64,000 nucleotides of DNA from Sphingobacteriales bacterium (GTDB taxonomy: Bacteria; Bacteroidota; Bacteroidia; Chitinophagales; Chitinophagaceae). Positions 50,524-58,737 of the stretch are shown one piece after another. A model generated the notes under the pieces. It saw nothing but the letters and a program-made list of their open reading frames with translations, ran no database searches and was not told where the DNA came from. The position numbers were made by a program, and so were the translations under genes. Each line of letters begins with the position of its first letter. Position 1 is the stretch's first letter. The stretch is taken from NCBI GenBank assembly GCA_016219985.1, contig JACRJO010000010.1, positions 124,001-188,000 on the forward strand, read 5' to 3'.

Positions 50524-52216
50524 AATGATATTATCAGCAGGTTGCTTCTGCTGCCCGGGGTATATTCATATTCAAGCGCAGACAATTGTGAATACACGTC
50601 ACAATCTTTCTGTAAGCGGTCCGGGTACTGTTAAAGCAAGCAGCGAATCAGAGATCTGTATCTTCTGCCATACGCCGCATAATTCCTCCCCGCTTCCGCC
50701 GCTCTGGAATCATGCCAATTCCGGTTCGGTTTATACGCTTTATTCCAGTTCAACCCTGAATGCCTTACCCGGCCAGCCCGATGGAACTTCCATCTTATGC
50801 CTTGCCTGTCATGACGGAACTGTGGCGCTGGGTAATATACTTTCCCGGGGCCCGATTTCATTTTCTGCGGGAGTAACCACCATGCCTGCCGGTAATAAGA
50901 ACCTGACGACCGATTTATCCGATGATCACCCGGTTTCATTTCTGTACAATGCGGTACTCTCCACAGCCGATGGTCAATTAAAAAACCCATCAGCCATTAC
51001 AAGCCCGGTACATCTCGAGGGAGAAAAAGTCCAGTGTATCTCCTGTCATGACCCGCACCAGAACAGTACCAGTTCTTTCCTGGTAACTACTTCCCAGGCT
51101 TCGGCGCTTTGTATGAGTTGCCATGACCGGACTTACTGGAATACTTCCACACATAAAACCTCAACACGTACATGGAATGGTACGGCTCCTAACCCCTGGT
51201 TTCATACGCCGTACACCACCGTGGCAAATAATGCCTGCGAGAACTGTCATAATCCGCATAATGCGGGTGGCAAGTTACGCCTGATGAAATACCAGCCGGA
51301 AGAAAACAACTGCCTCGATTGTCATAACGGCAATGCGGCAGGAAAGAATGTGCAAACACAGCAATTAAAGACCTACCGTCATGATGTGTTTGCCTATACG
51401 GGTGTGCATGACCCGGTTGAGAATGCCAGTATTGTAAACAGGCATGTGGAATGTGTGGATTGCCATAATCCGCATGCGGTCAACAGCAGTACCGCCTCCG
51501 CCCCGGCGATTAAGGGATTTGAGACGGGTGTTTCGGGAATTAACCAGGCTGGTAACCCCGTGGCCGCCGCTACATATTCGTATGAAATTTGTTATAAATG
51601 TCATGCAGGTAATACATGGGCTCCGGCTGCTGCAACTGCCCGGCAGATTGTGCAGAGCAATGTGCGGCTTGAGTTTGCCACCACCAACCCTTCATTCCAC
51701 CCGGTAGTGGGCCCCCGGAATAATGCCGAAGTGGTACCCAACCTGATCGCTCCGAATACCGCAACAACAGTGTTATATTGTACGGCCTGTCATGCCAGTG
51801 ATGGTGCAACTTCACCGGCTGGTCCGCACGGATCTATTTATCCGCAGATCATGAAATTACAATACCTGAAAGCCGATGGAAATACAACTGCCAGCGGCAC
51901 CACTGAATCCGCCGCTGCCTACGCTTTGTGTTACAGTTGCCATAACCGGACCAATCTCCTGGCCGGGAACAATTCCTTCCCCGAGCACAGCAAACATGTT
52001 GTATCAGAGCGTACCCCTTGCAATACCTGCCACGATCCGCATGGCATCAGTTCCACACAGGGTAATGCCACCAATAATTCCAGCCTGGTCAACTTTAATA
52101 CAACAGTGGTAAAGCCGTCATCCGGCGGTATTCTGCGGTTTGAAGATCAGGGCTCCCGCCGGGGTCGTTGTTATCTGACCTGCCACGGGCAAAACCATAA
52201 CCCCCTTAGTTATTGA
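50501..52216 (+). CDS. dodecaheme c-type cytochrome (11 CXXCH and 1 CX3CH)
   Basis: The protein has 571 residues with an N-terminal signal (MILSAGCFCCPGYIHIQAQ). I count eleven CXXCH sites (CIFCH, CLACH, CISCH, CMSCH, CENCH, CLDCH, CVDCH, CYKCH, CTACH, CYSCH, CNTCH) and a final CX3CH (CYLTCH) near the C-terminus. Many are paired as doubled-CXXCH modules (CHxPH). Such proteins are heme wires in the periplasm or on the cell surface. The ATG at 50501 lies inside the NHL gene (23-nt overlap), implying coupling. The first 200 residues are paralogous to the whole 4-heme protein at 52338. Localisation beyond the inner membrane is inferred. Confidence 0.93.
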   Translation: MMRNWLSKMILSAGCFCCPGYIHIQAQTIVNTRHNLSVSGPGTVKASSESEICIFCHTPHNSSPLPPLWNHANSGSVYTLYSSSTLNALPGQPDGTSILCLACHDGTVALGNILSRGPISFSAGVTTMPAGNKNLTTDLSDDHPVSFLYNAVLSTADGQLKNPSAITSPVHLEGEKVQCISCHDPHQNSTSSFLVTTSQASALCMSCHDRTYWNTSTHKTSTRTWNGTAPNPWFHTPYTTVANNACENCHNPHNAGGKLRLMKYQPEENNCLDCHNGNAAGKNVQTQQLKTYRHDVFAYTGVHDPVENASIVNRHVECVDCHNPHAVNSSTASAPAIKGFETGVSGINQAGNPVAAATYSYEICYKCHAGNTWAPAAATARQIVQSNVRLEFATTNPSFHPVVGPRNNAEVVPNLIAPNTATTVLYCTACHASDGATSPAGPHGSIYPQIMKLQYLKADGNTTASGTTESAAAYALCYSCHNRTNLLAGNNSFPEHSKHVVSERTPCNTCHDPHGISSTQGNATNNSSLVNFNTTVVKPSSGGILRFEDQGSRRGRCYLTCHGQNHNPLSY

Positions 52217-52237
52217 TTTTCAATAGAAAGTATTTAT

Positions 52238-52251
52238 ATGACATTTGTCAT
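52238..52251. promoter_or_regulatory. operator-like palindrome before the tetraheme gene
   Basis: ATGACA-TT-TGTCAT is a perfect 14-bp palindrome. A further half-site TGTCAT lies at 52268-52273. It lies in the 121-nt gap between the 12-heme and 4-heme genes, 87 nt before the latter's ATG, and suggests separate control of the downstream part of the cluster. Confidence 0.45.
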
Positions 52252-52337
52252 TCTCAGGCATAATATATGTCATAAAAGTGTAACCTATTCATATTAAACT
52301 TTGATATGATTTAATTCATTCCATTAAAAATAGTTTT

Positions 52338-52964
52338 ATGAAACCGGTCAAAAATGTATGTCTTGTTATCGCAGCTTTATTTTGTTTTCAGCTAATGCAG
52401 GCACAAACCATTGTGGGTTCCAAACACGACTTTTCCACACAGGCCTGGAATACCAGCGTTGGCCAGCAGATTTGTATCGTTTGCCATACGCCGCACAATG
52501 CCTCCACCACTGTTACAGATGCCCCGTTATGGAACCACGCATCCACCGCGTCCACTTTTACACTATATAGTTCGTCCACACTGAACTCCACCATGAGTCA
52601 GCCGGATGCAAGCTCCAAGCTCTGCCTGAGTTGTCATGATGGCACCGTTGCACTGGAAAATTTTGGTACCACCACCAATGGTACCCATTTCATTACCAGT
52701 GTTTATAATCTGGGTTCCGGACTGAATAATGACCACCCGGTATCATTTACGTATGACGCAGCGCTTGCCACAACGGATGGTGGCCTGAAAAACCCCACAA
52801 CCACAGCTTCCGGACTGGGAGGAACAATCAGTCAGAATATGTTGTTTGGCGGAAAAATGCAATGTGCTTCCTGCCATGATGTGCATAACAGCGCAGGCCA
52901 GCCTAAATTGCTCCTGAAATCGAACGCAGCCAGCGCTCTTTGCCTGACCTGTCATGCGAAATAA
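52338..52964 (+). CDS. tetraheme c-type cytochrome, paralog of the dodecaheme N-terminus
   Basis: The protein has 208 residues with a signal peptide ending LMQAQ. Four heme sites: CIVCHTPH, CLSCHDG, CASCHDVH, CLTCHAK. It aligns over its whole length with the N-terminal four-heme module of the preceding protein (QTIVGSKHDFS versus QTIVNTRHNLS; LWNHASTAS versus LWNHANSGS; TLYSSSTLN in both; NDHPVSFTYDAALATTDG versus DDHPVSFLYNAVLSTADG). It is thus a duplicated single module, probably a diffusible periplasmic carrier or an interface subunit. Confidence 0.92.
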   Translation: MKPVKNVCLVIAALFCFQLMQAQTIVGSKHDFSTQAWNTSVGQQICIVCHTPHNASTTVTDAPLWNHASTASTFTLYSSSTLNSTMSQPDASSKLCLSCHDGTVALENFGTTTNGTHFITSVYNLGSGLNNDHPVSFTYDAALATTDGGLKNPTTTASGLGGTISQNMLFGGKMQCASCHDVHNSAGQPKLLLKSNAASALCLTCHAK

Positions 52965-53022
52965 CCACAGCCACTGTATCTCTATATCGCGAAAGCGAAC
53001 CTACAGGTTTTAAGAATCCAGC

Positions 53023-53052
53023 ACACCGGGAACTGGCAACAGTTCCCGGTGT
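53023..53052 (+). terminator. 13-bp perfect hairpin with GCAA tetraloop
   Basis: ACACCGGGAACTG (53023-53035) and CAGTTCCCGGTGT (53040-53052) around the stable GNRA loop GCAA. It lies between the tetraheme gene and the NHL lipoprotein gene, ending 15 nt before the latter's ATG. It is followed by ATTAAAAACTATTTTA, not a clean T-run. It could end part of the transcripts, stabilise an mRNA end or limit translation of the next gene. Confidence 0.5.
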
Positions 53053-53067
53053 ATTAAAAACTATTTT

Positions 53068-54147
53068 ATGAAATTCCGGTTCACAGGATTTTTACTGTTT
53101 CTTTTGCTGCTGCCGGTATTGTTTTCGTCCTGCAGCAGGAAGCTGGTGAATACCCGTTCACTTGTCATTTATCCTGCGCCTCCTGATACCACCCGGATAC
53201 AGTACCTCACCAGTTTTACCAGCGCGGTTGATATAAGTGGTAAGCGTTCTGCTTTGAAATCCACCGTGCTGGGTGACGAAACCCCATTATCCCTCCGCAA
53301 ACCCTATGGCATTGCCAGTTCTCCCGGTAAATTGTATATATGTGACGCAGGTACCGGGGGGTTAGCCATTATTGACCTGGCCAAAAAGAAATTTACTCCC
53401 TTTGTTCCGGGAGGAAAAGGAAAACTCCGCATGCCTGTCAACTGCTGTACTGATGAAGACGGAAGGTTATACGTGGCAGATGGCGAACGGGGAGATGTTG
53501 TGGTCTTTGACAAAGACCTTAATTACCTCGCATCACTCGGAAATCCCTACCCCTCCCGCGAATTCAGGCCCCTGGATGTATGTGTGACAGCCGATAAAGT
53601 ATGGGTGACCAATTCAAAAGGAGCTTCCATCTGCAGTTACAATAAATCAGATTTTTCTTTCTCGGGTTCATTCCCGGATACACTGCCGGCTGAAGTACGC
53701 CTGTTCTATAACCCGATCAACATTACTGCGGGGGCAGGTAAAATCTATGTGACCGATTTTGGTGATTTTAAAATCAAGGTCCTGGATGAAGCCGGCCAGT
53801 TTCTCTACTCCATCGGGCAATATGGAAAAGCGCCCGGGCAGTTTGTACGCCCCAAAGGAATTGCCGTGGACCAGGATCAGTTATTGTACGTGGTGGACGC
53901 CGGTTTTGAAAACGTTCAGCTGTTTAATGAACAAGGTAAACTCCTGATGTATTTTGGCGGCCCTTATAAGGCGCCGGGAGATATGTGGCTGCCGGCAAAA
54001 GTGTATATCGATTATAAAAACAGGGAATACTATAAAAAGTGGGTGTCAAAGGAGTATGAACTGAGTTATCTCATTTTTGTATCAAACCAGTACGGGCCCG
54101 ATAAGATCAGTGTTTACGGGGCAGTGAAGCCTGTGGCGGTTAAATAA
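53068..54147 (+). CDS. NHL-repeat beta-propeller lipoprotein
   Basis: The protein has 359 residues. The signal LLFLLLLPVLFSSCSRK has a lipobox Cys. NHL-like repeats: PYGIASSPGKLYICDAGTGG, MPVNCCTDEDGRLYVADGER, RPLDVCVTADKVWVTNSKGA, INITAGAGKIYVTDFGDFKI and GQFVRPKGIAVDQDQLLYVV, so at least five to six blades. A second propeller of the cluster, this one lipid-anchored. It may dock a cytochrome at the outer membrane. It is followed after 41 nt by the pentaheme lipoprotein gene. Confidence 0.87.
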   Translation: MKFRFTGFLLFLLLLPVLFSSCSRKLVNTRSLVIYPAPPDTTRIQYLTSFTSAVDISGKRSALKSTVLGDETPLSLRKPYGIASSPGKLYICDAGTGGLAIIDLAKKKFTPFVPGGKGKLRMPVNCCTDEDGRLYVADGERGDVVVFDKDLNYLASLGNPYPSREFRPLDVCVTADKVWVTNSKGASICSYNKSDFSFSGSFPDTLPAEVRLFYNPINITAGAGKIYVTDFGDFKIKVLDEAGQFLYSIGQYGKAPGQFVRPKGIAVDQDQLLYVVDAGFENVQLFNEQGKLLMYFGGPYKAPGDMWLPAKVYIDYKNREYYKKWVSKEYELSYLIFVSNQYGPDKISVYGAVKPVAVK

Positions 54148-54188
54148 ACGACCGGGCATCCGTGCGGATCCATTAAAGAAAAACCGGC

Positions 54189-54755
54189 TTGAAACCAAAC
54201 CTTCTATATTACCTTATTTTGCTGCTGATGACAGCCGCCGCCCTGGTATTGCTGGCTGCCTGTTCTCCCAAAACCGGGGGCGGGGTGTTACGCTTTTTCT
54301 TTGACGGCGTGCCGGAAAAAAAGCAGCAGGACAGTTTGCTCCGGCTCGCAAAAACCACGGATTCAGTGAAACGTCAGCAGGATACGATGAACGCAATGGC
54401 CGCCACCGGGTTTCTGCACCCCCCCTACAAGCAAAGAGCCTGCAGTAAATGCCATACCGGGGATGCTCCCGGCAAACCGGTGTACAACCAGGATGCAGTG
54501 TGCTATACCTGTCACGAAAATTTTACGGTTAAATACGAATATGTGCACGGGCCGGTCGCCGCCGGTTTCTGCACCACCTGTCATGCCCCGCATTACAGCG
54601 ATAATAAAAAGTTACTTATCCGTAAAGGCCAGGCCCTGTGCCTGGATTGTCATGACCGGGAGCTGGTTTTTAAAAATGAAACACATACTGAAATCGGGAA
54701 TACTTCCTGCACCGAATGTCATAACCCGCATGGAGGAACCGGACGATTTTTTTAA
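54189..54755 (+). CDS. pentaheme c-type cytochrome lipoprotein
   Basis: The protein has 188 residues. The lipoprotein signal MTAAALVLLAACSPK has the Cys as lipid site. Five heme sites: CSKCHTG, CYTCHEN, CTTCHAPH, CLDCHDR, CTECHNPH. The start is TTG at 54189, followed directly by KPNLLYYLILLL. A coiled spacer (KKQQDSLLRLAKTTDSVKRQ) separates anchor and heme domain. As a lipid-anchored cytochrome next to a barrel gene (11 nt ahead) it is the best candidate for the periplasm-facing heme subunit of a porin-cytochrome complex. Confidence 0.9.
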   Translation: MKPNLLYYLILLLMTAAALVLLAACSPKTGGGVLRFFFDGVPEKKQQDSLLRLAKTTDSVKRQQDTMNAMAATGFLHPPYKQRACSKCHTGDAPGKPVYNQDAVCYTCHENFTVKYEYVHGPVAAGFCTTCHAPHYSDNKKLLIRKGQALCLDCHDRELVFKNETHTEIGNTSCTECHNPHGGTGRFF

Positions 54756-54766
54756 ACTGATATAAC

Positions 54767-56725
54767 CTGAAAAGAGTACCTGTCATATTCATCCTGCTGA
54801 CCCTGGTTCCTTCCGCGGTCTTAAGGGCCCAGGCACAAACTGTGCCCACCGGGTTCTGGCGCCTGCACCGGTACAGCGGGGAGCTGAAGCTGAATGGATT
54901 TTACCGGGAACAGCAACGGAATGGATACCGGTTCAGCGAAAAACAACAAACCACCAATTATATGGCAGGGCTGGCCCTGCGCACACAGAGTTATTTCTGG
55001 CATCCCCGCTTTATCACCCTGGACGTGGACGCGGAATATACCCCTGCCCGTTCAGATGAAAAATTCCTGGTTATACCCGATCAGGCAGAGACCAGGGATG
55101 TGCGGAAAGCGGATATCCGGCTCACTATTCTGCCGCAACATAAATATTCGCTGGTTTCCTACCTGAATTACAGCCGGGTGTATAATAACCGCGAGAACCT
55201 GTCGAATATCCGGTCTTCCGGAACCAACTGGGGCAGCACTCTTTTTATGCGGTCAAAATTTATCCCTTTTTCCCTGGGATACACCAGCTGGGATCAGCAG
55301 GAAGACGAACTGCTGACGGGGCGCTCTTTTTTAAACCGCCAGAAGAATGTGGAAGCCCGGTTTAATAAATCATTCGGCTCGCTTGATAAACAGGAACTGC
55401 TTCTTTCCAGGAATTACTTTTTCCGGAGAGACTACAGCCGGTTTGCCGTTTCCAATACGATCTACAATGCCAATTATTCGGGATTGTTTTTTACCGGGAA
55501 AGCCAAAAAAAACACGATCAGTAATTATATGTCCGGCAACTGGCAGCGCGGGAATGAGCCATTCGACCGGTACCAGGCGATCAGCAATATGAACTGGGAC
55601 CTGCATCACGGTTTTCACTTCAATAATCACTATACCTATTTCGGGGAAAACCGGTTTTCCCAGCGGCTTGACCAGCATAAAGCCGGGGCGGCCCTGCAGC
55701 ACCAGCTCTTTCAAAGCCTGCACACACGGATATCCTATGAATATACCACTACGGCGCAGACCACGTACAGCCAGCAATTGTCGAGAGGCGCCGGAGAGTT
55801 TAATTATTCTAAGATCATCCTGAAAAAGCACCAGCTTGACCTGAACGGGTCTTATGCATTGCAACAGGAAAAATGGAAAAGCGCGGATGCCATGGTTACT
55901 GTTCTGAATGAGGCGATCACCCTGCGCGATGGTTTGGTAACACTGCTTTCCAGGGCCTATGCTGATGCAGCCAGCATACAACTGAAAGACGGGACAGGCA
56001 CCCTGTATTACCAGCTGAACCTGGACTATATTATTATTCCGCAGGGAAATTTCATACAGGTACAGCGTGTACCGGGGGGATTGATTCCGGATAATACAAC
56101 GGTCTATGCAGACTACACCGCTATGCAACCGGGTAATTTTTCGTATTACAGTACAAATTCACAGGTCGGGGCGGGGCTCTATTTTTTTAACCGGCTGATC
56201 GGGGTTTACTATCGCCGGGCCGTCCAGGATTACCAGCAGCTCAAACAGGCCGGCTTCCTGACCCTGAATTATTTTCACCAGAAAGTGGCGGGTATCCGGG
56301 CAGATTATAAATGGCTGAGTGCAGGCGTTGAATATGATAAAATGAACAGTACGGTATTGCCGTATGAACTGTTCAGGTATTATTTACAATTGCAGGGCTC
56401 CATAAAAGATAAATGTATTCTTTCTGCCAGTGGTAATATCTATCATTACACCATGCTGAATGATATCCCGGATGTCCGGTTTACGGACATTACGGCGGCC
56501 ATCATGTTCAGGTTTACAAAGAAAGTCAGTCTTTCCACTTCTATAGCCTGCCGGGAACAAACCGGCCAGGGATTAAACCTGAATATGCTGAATAGCCGTA
56601 CTGAATTGTCGGCCAACCTGCATAAACTCCGGTTTGGGGTGATATATAATTATTATGACAGGATACTTTCTGCTGAGCGAATAAAATTCAATGCTGTAAC
56701 CGTTCAATGCCTGAGGAGATTCTGA
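54767..56725 (+). CDS. outer-membrane beta-barrel of a candidate porin-cytochrome conduit, CTG start
   Basis: The protein has 652 residues. Using CTG at 54767 gives the signal peptide KRVPVIFILLTLVPSAVLRA followed by QAQT; the next alternative, GTG at 54842, would delete it. An in-frame stop at 54758 excludes anything further upstream. The mature part is amphipathic beta throughout with many aromatic residues and ends CLRRF, the terminal Phe typical of barrel proteins. A distinctive insert (LYYQLNLDYIIIPQGNFIQV, then RVPGGLIPDNTTVYADYTAM) occurs in barrels encoded beside multiheme cytochromes elsewhere, as far as I recall. The size fits a large porin such as MtrB-type proteins, though no sequence relation is claimed. 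The undecaheme gene starts 1 nt after its stop codon. Confidence 0.85.
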   Translation: MKRVPVIFILLTLVPSAVLRAQAQTVPTGFWRLHRYSGELKLNGFYREQQRNGYRFSEKQQTTNYMAGLALRTQSYFWHPRFITLDVDAEYTPARSDEKFLVIPDQAETRDVRKADIRLTILPQHKYSLVSYLNYSRVYNNRENLSNIRSSGTNWGSTLFMRSKFIPFSLGYTSWDQQEDELLTGRSFLNRQKNVEARFNKSFGSLDKQELLLSRNYFFRRDYSRFAVSNTIYNANYSGLFFTGKAKKNTISNYMSGNWQRGNEPFDRYQAISNMNWDLHHGFHFNNHYTYFGENRFSQRLDQHKAGAALQHQLFQSLHTRISYEYTTTAQTTYSQQLSRGAGEFNYSKIILKKHQLDLNGSYALQQEKWKSADAMVTVLNEAITLRDGLVTLLSRAYADAASIQLKDGTGTLYYQLNLDYIIIPQGNFIQVQRVPGGLIPDNTTVYADYTAMQPGNFSYYSTNSQVGAGLYFFNRLIGVYYRRAVQDYQQLKQAGFLTLNYFHQKVAGIRADYKWLSAGVEYDKMNSTVLPYELFRYYLQLQGSIKDKCILSASGNIYHYTMLNDIPDVRFTDITAAIMFRFTKKVSLSTSIACREQTGQGLNLNMLNSRTELSANLHKLRFGVIYNYYDRILSAERIKFNAVTVQCLRRF

Positions 56726-56726
56726 T

Positions 56727-57758
56727 ATGAAAAAATTTTGTACGGGTATATTGTTGCTGGGTTTACTTTTTACTGTATTGCAGTCAGGTGCACAGGATAA
56801 AAAAAAGGAGACAGCTAAATGCCTTGAATGCCATAAGAAAGTGAATGAAAACCCTTTTGTACATAAGCCATCGGGCCGGTCCTGCCTCACCTGTCATGAA
56901 TCCAATGGCAAACCGCACCCGTCTGATAAAGCGGAGGGATTTAAGTTAACGGAGAAGCTGCCAGCACTCTGTTACCAGTGTCATGATGATATGTCCGAAG
57001 GTAAATCGGTCCATCCCCCGGTTAAAAGAGGGTTCTGCCTCGACTGTCATGAAGTACACAGTTCTAAAAACCAGAAACTCACATTTGCGGCATCCCCTGA
57101 GGTTTGTTTTTTTTGCCACAGTGAACTGGAAAAAAAGGCGGACAACAGCGGGCATGTACACAGTGCCATCCGGGAAGGGAATTCCTGCCTGACCTGCCAT
57201 TCCCCGCATATGGCTTCGCAGCCACGCCTGCTCCAGGCAGAGGAAAAGGAACTCTGCCTGCAATGTCATGATAAAGTGATCCGGAAAGATTCCCTGGGTT
57301 TCAGGAATATTAAGAAGGAACTGGAGATCAACCGTTTCATCCATGGCGCTATTGAGAAGAATGGCTGTTCCGGTTGTCATGATCCCCATGCAGCTACAGA
57401 TAGTAAACTACTGAAGGCTGCTTTTCCGCAGGGAACCTATGTAAATGCCAAGGATAAACAGAATGTGGCCCTGTGCTTTAAATGCCATGACCCTGCGCTA
57501 CTGGAAAAGAAGACGACCACGCTTACCTCATTCCGTAACGGCGAGCAGAACCTGCATTTTAAGCATACCTATAAGTTCAAAGGGAGAAACTGCACCAACT
57601 GCCATGGGATACATGCAGGTCCCAATCAGTTCATGCTGCTGGATGAGGTAAAATTCGGCAACTGGATGATGCCGCTGAAATACACCAGGACAGAACAAGG
57701 CGGTTCCTGTATCACGGCCTGCCATGCAGTAAAATCTTATGCACGGACCATTCAGTAG
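56727..57758 (+). CDS. undecaheme c-type cytochrome (10 CXXCH and 1 CX3CH)
   Basis: The protein has 343 residues with a signal peptide (LLGLLFTVLQSGAQ). Ten CXXCH sites (CLECH, CLTCH, CYQCH, CLDCH, CFFCH, CLTCH, CLQCH, CSGCH, CFKCH, CTNCH) plus a final CX3CH (CITACH) close to the C-terminus (GGSCITACHAVKSYART). Doubled-CXXCH family with heme spacing of about 25-35 residues, so a tightly packed wire. The start lies one base after the barrel stop, so barrel and cytochrome are tightly coupled and probably form one complex. It lacks an obvious lipobox. Confidence 0.93.
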   Translation: MKKFCTGILLLGLLFTVLQSGAQDKKKETAKCLECHKKVNENPFVHKPSGRSCLTCHESNGKPHPSDKAEGFKLTEKLPALCYQCHDDMSEGKSVHPPVKRGFCLDCHEVHSSKNQKLTFAASPEVCFFCHSELEKKADNSGHVHSAIREGNSCLTCHSPHMASQPRLLQAEEKELCLQCHDKVIRKDSLGFRNIKKELEINRFIHGAIEKNGCSGCHDPHAATDSKLLKAAFPQGTYVNAKDKQNVALCFKCHDPALLEKKTTTLTSFRNGEQNLHFKHTYKFKGRNCTNCHGIHAGPNQFMLLDEVKFGNWMMPLKYTRTEQGGSCITACHAVKSYARTIQ

Positions 57759-57772
57759 AGGCAGGACAACAG

Positions 57773-58543
57773 TCAGCGGATGATTTTCGCATCCTCAATT
57801 AATATTTCGAAGAAGTAGCCAAAGCCCAGGTCTTTGTTCAGCGTTACCGGGCCCTCAAACGTGATGGTATCGCCGTCTTTTAAGGTGGCAGCTGTGGTAA
57901 ACACGAGCTCGAATTTGTTGTTAAAGGAACTGCCATCCTGGACATGCACCCAGTTCTTTCCCATAACGCCGGCCGTATATTTGGTGATACGGCCTTTGAC
58001 CCGGATAGTTTTCCCTTCATATTTTTTAGGGTCTTTCAGGATCGTGGCAATGGTCAGGCCGTTTTCAGCCGGCTCAATTTTTACGGATTGTTTTACGGTG
58101 TCCCTGGGGGAACCGGTGGGTGGCACGGCAGCCGTTGTTTTGCCGGCATGGGGATCACTGACCGTGACCGGCTGGGTATCGGCGGATAAAGGGGTTTTGG
58201 AGATGCGGTCCACAAACAGGATAGTGGCAAAGGTTCTTTTCAGTTCCTTGCTTTCAAAATTAGTCATGAGCATACCGCTTCCGTAATACAGGGTGTCGCC
58301 CGTTTGGGCTTCAATGGAGGGAGCCGCGAGCCAGTATTCCTTACCAGCTTCTGCTACTTTAATATAGGAATAATTGGATACCTGTATTATTTCTTTTGCG
58401 ATGACCTGGTGTTGTTCTGGTACACTGCTTGCGGAAAATAAATTTTCCGGATTTTTTTTCGCTTCTGTGGCTGTGCCGGAATCATTGCCTGAAATACAGG
58501 ACTGGAACAGGAATACTGTCAGGAGAAGTGAAAGCATACGCAT
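57773..58543 (-). CDS. OB-fold-like lipoprotein in cytochrome neighbourhood
   Basis: The protein has 256 residues from MRMLSLLLTVFLFQSCISG, with lipobox Cys. An N-terminal half (residues about 45-120) has YIKVAEAGKEYWLAAPSIEA. A Pro/Thr linker is followed by a C-terminal OB-like domain: KDPKKYEGKTIRVKGRITKY, MGKNWVHVQDGSSFNNKFEL and DTITFEGPVTLNKDLGFGYF. This domain type is commonly encoded near multiheme cytochromes. It is on the opposite strand, convergent with the undecaheme gene and divergent from ccsBA. The long upstream frame (to 58651) lacks a signal sequence at its start. The function is unknown; perhaps assembly or electron-acceptor sensing. Confidence 0.8.
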   Translation of the reverse strand: MRMLSLLLTVFLFQSCISGNDSGTATEAKKNPENLFSASSVPEQHQVIAKEIIQVSNYSYIKVAEAGKEYWLAAPSIEAQTGDTLYYGSGMLMTNFESKELKRTFATILFVDRISKTPLSADTQPVTVSDPHAGKTTAAVPPTGSPRDTVKQSVKIEPAENGLTIATILKDPKKYEGKTIRVKGRITKYTAGVMGKNWVHVQDGSSFNNKFELVFTTAATLKDGDTITFEGPVTLNKDLGFGYFFEILIEDAKIIR

Positions 58544-58737
58544 TTTTATTTCAGTTAATAGGTTAAATACACTGTTTTGACGAAACAAAGAAAGAAATAA
58601 AGCCAGGATGCTGCTATGATAAAAGTCAACAGTGCCTTTAATATATATCATCTTTTTATTATAGAATAAAATAGAAGTTTGTTGATCATGCTCCTAAAAG
58701 ATAGAAACAAAAACATTAAATAATATCCTAATATTAT

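Noticed and set aside
54767..56725. Calling the barrel MtrB or PioB
   Set aside because: Size and context fit but no family-specific motif (such as an N-terminal CXXC) is visible.
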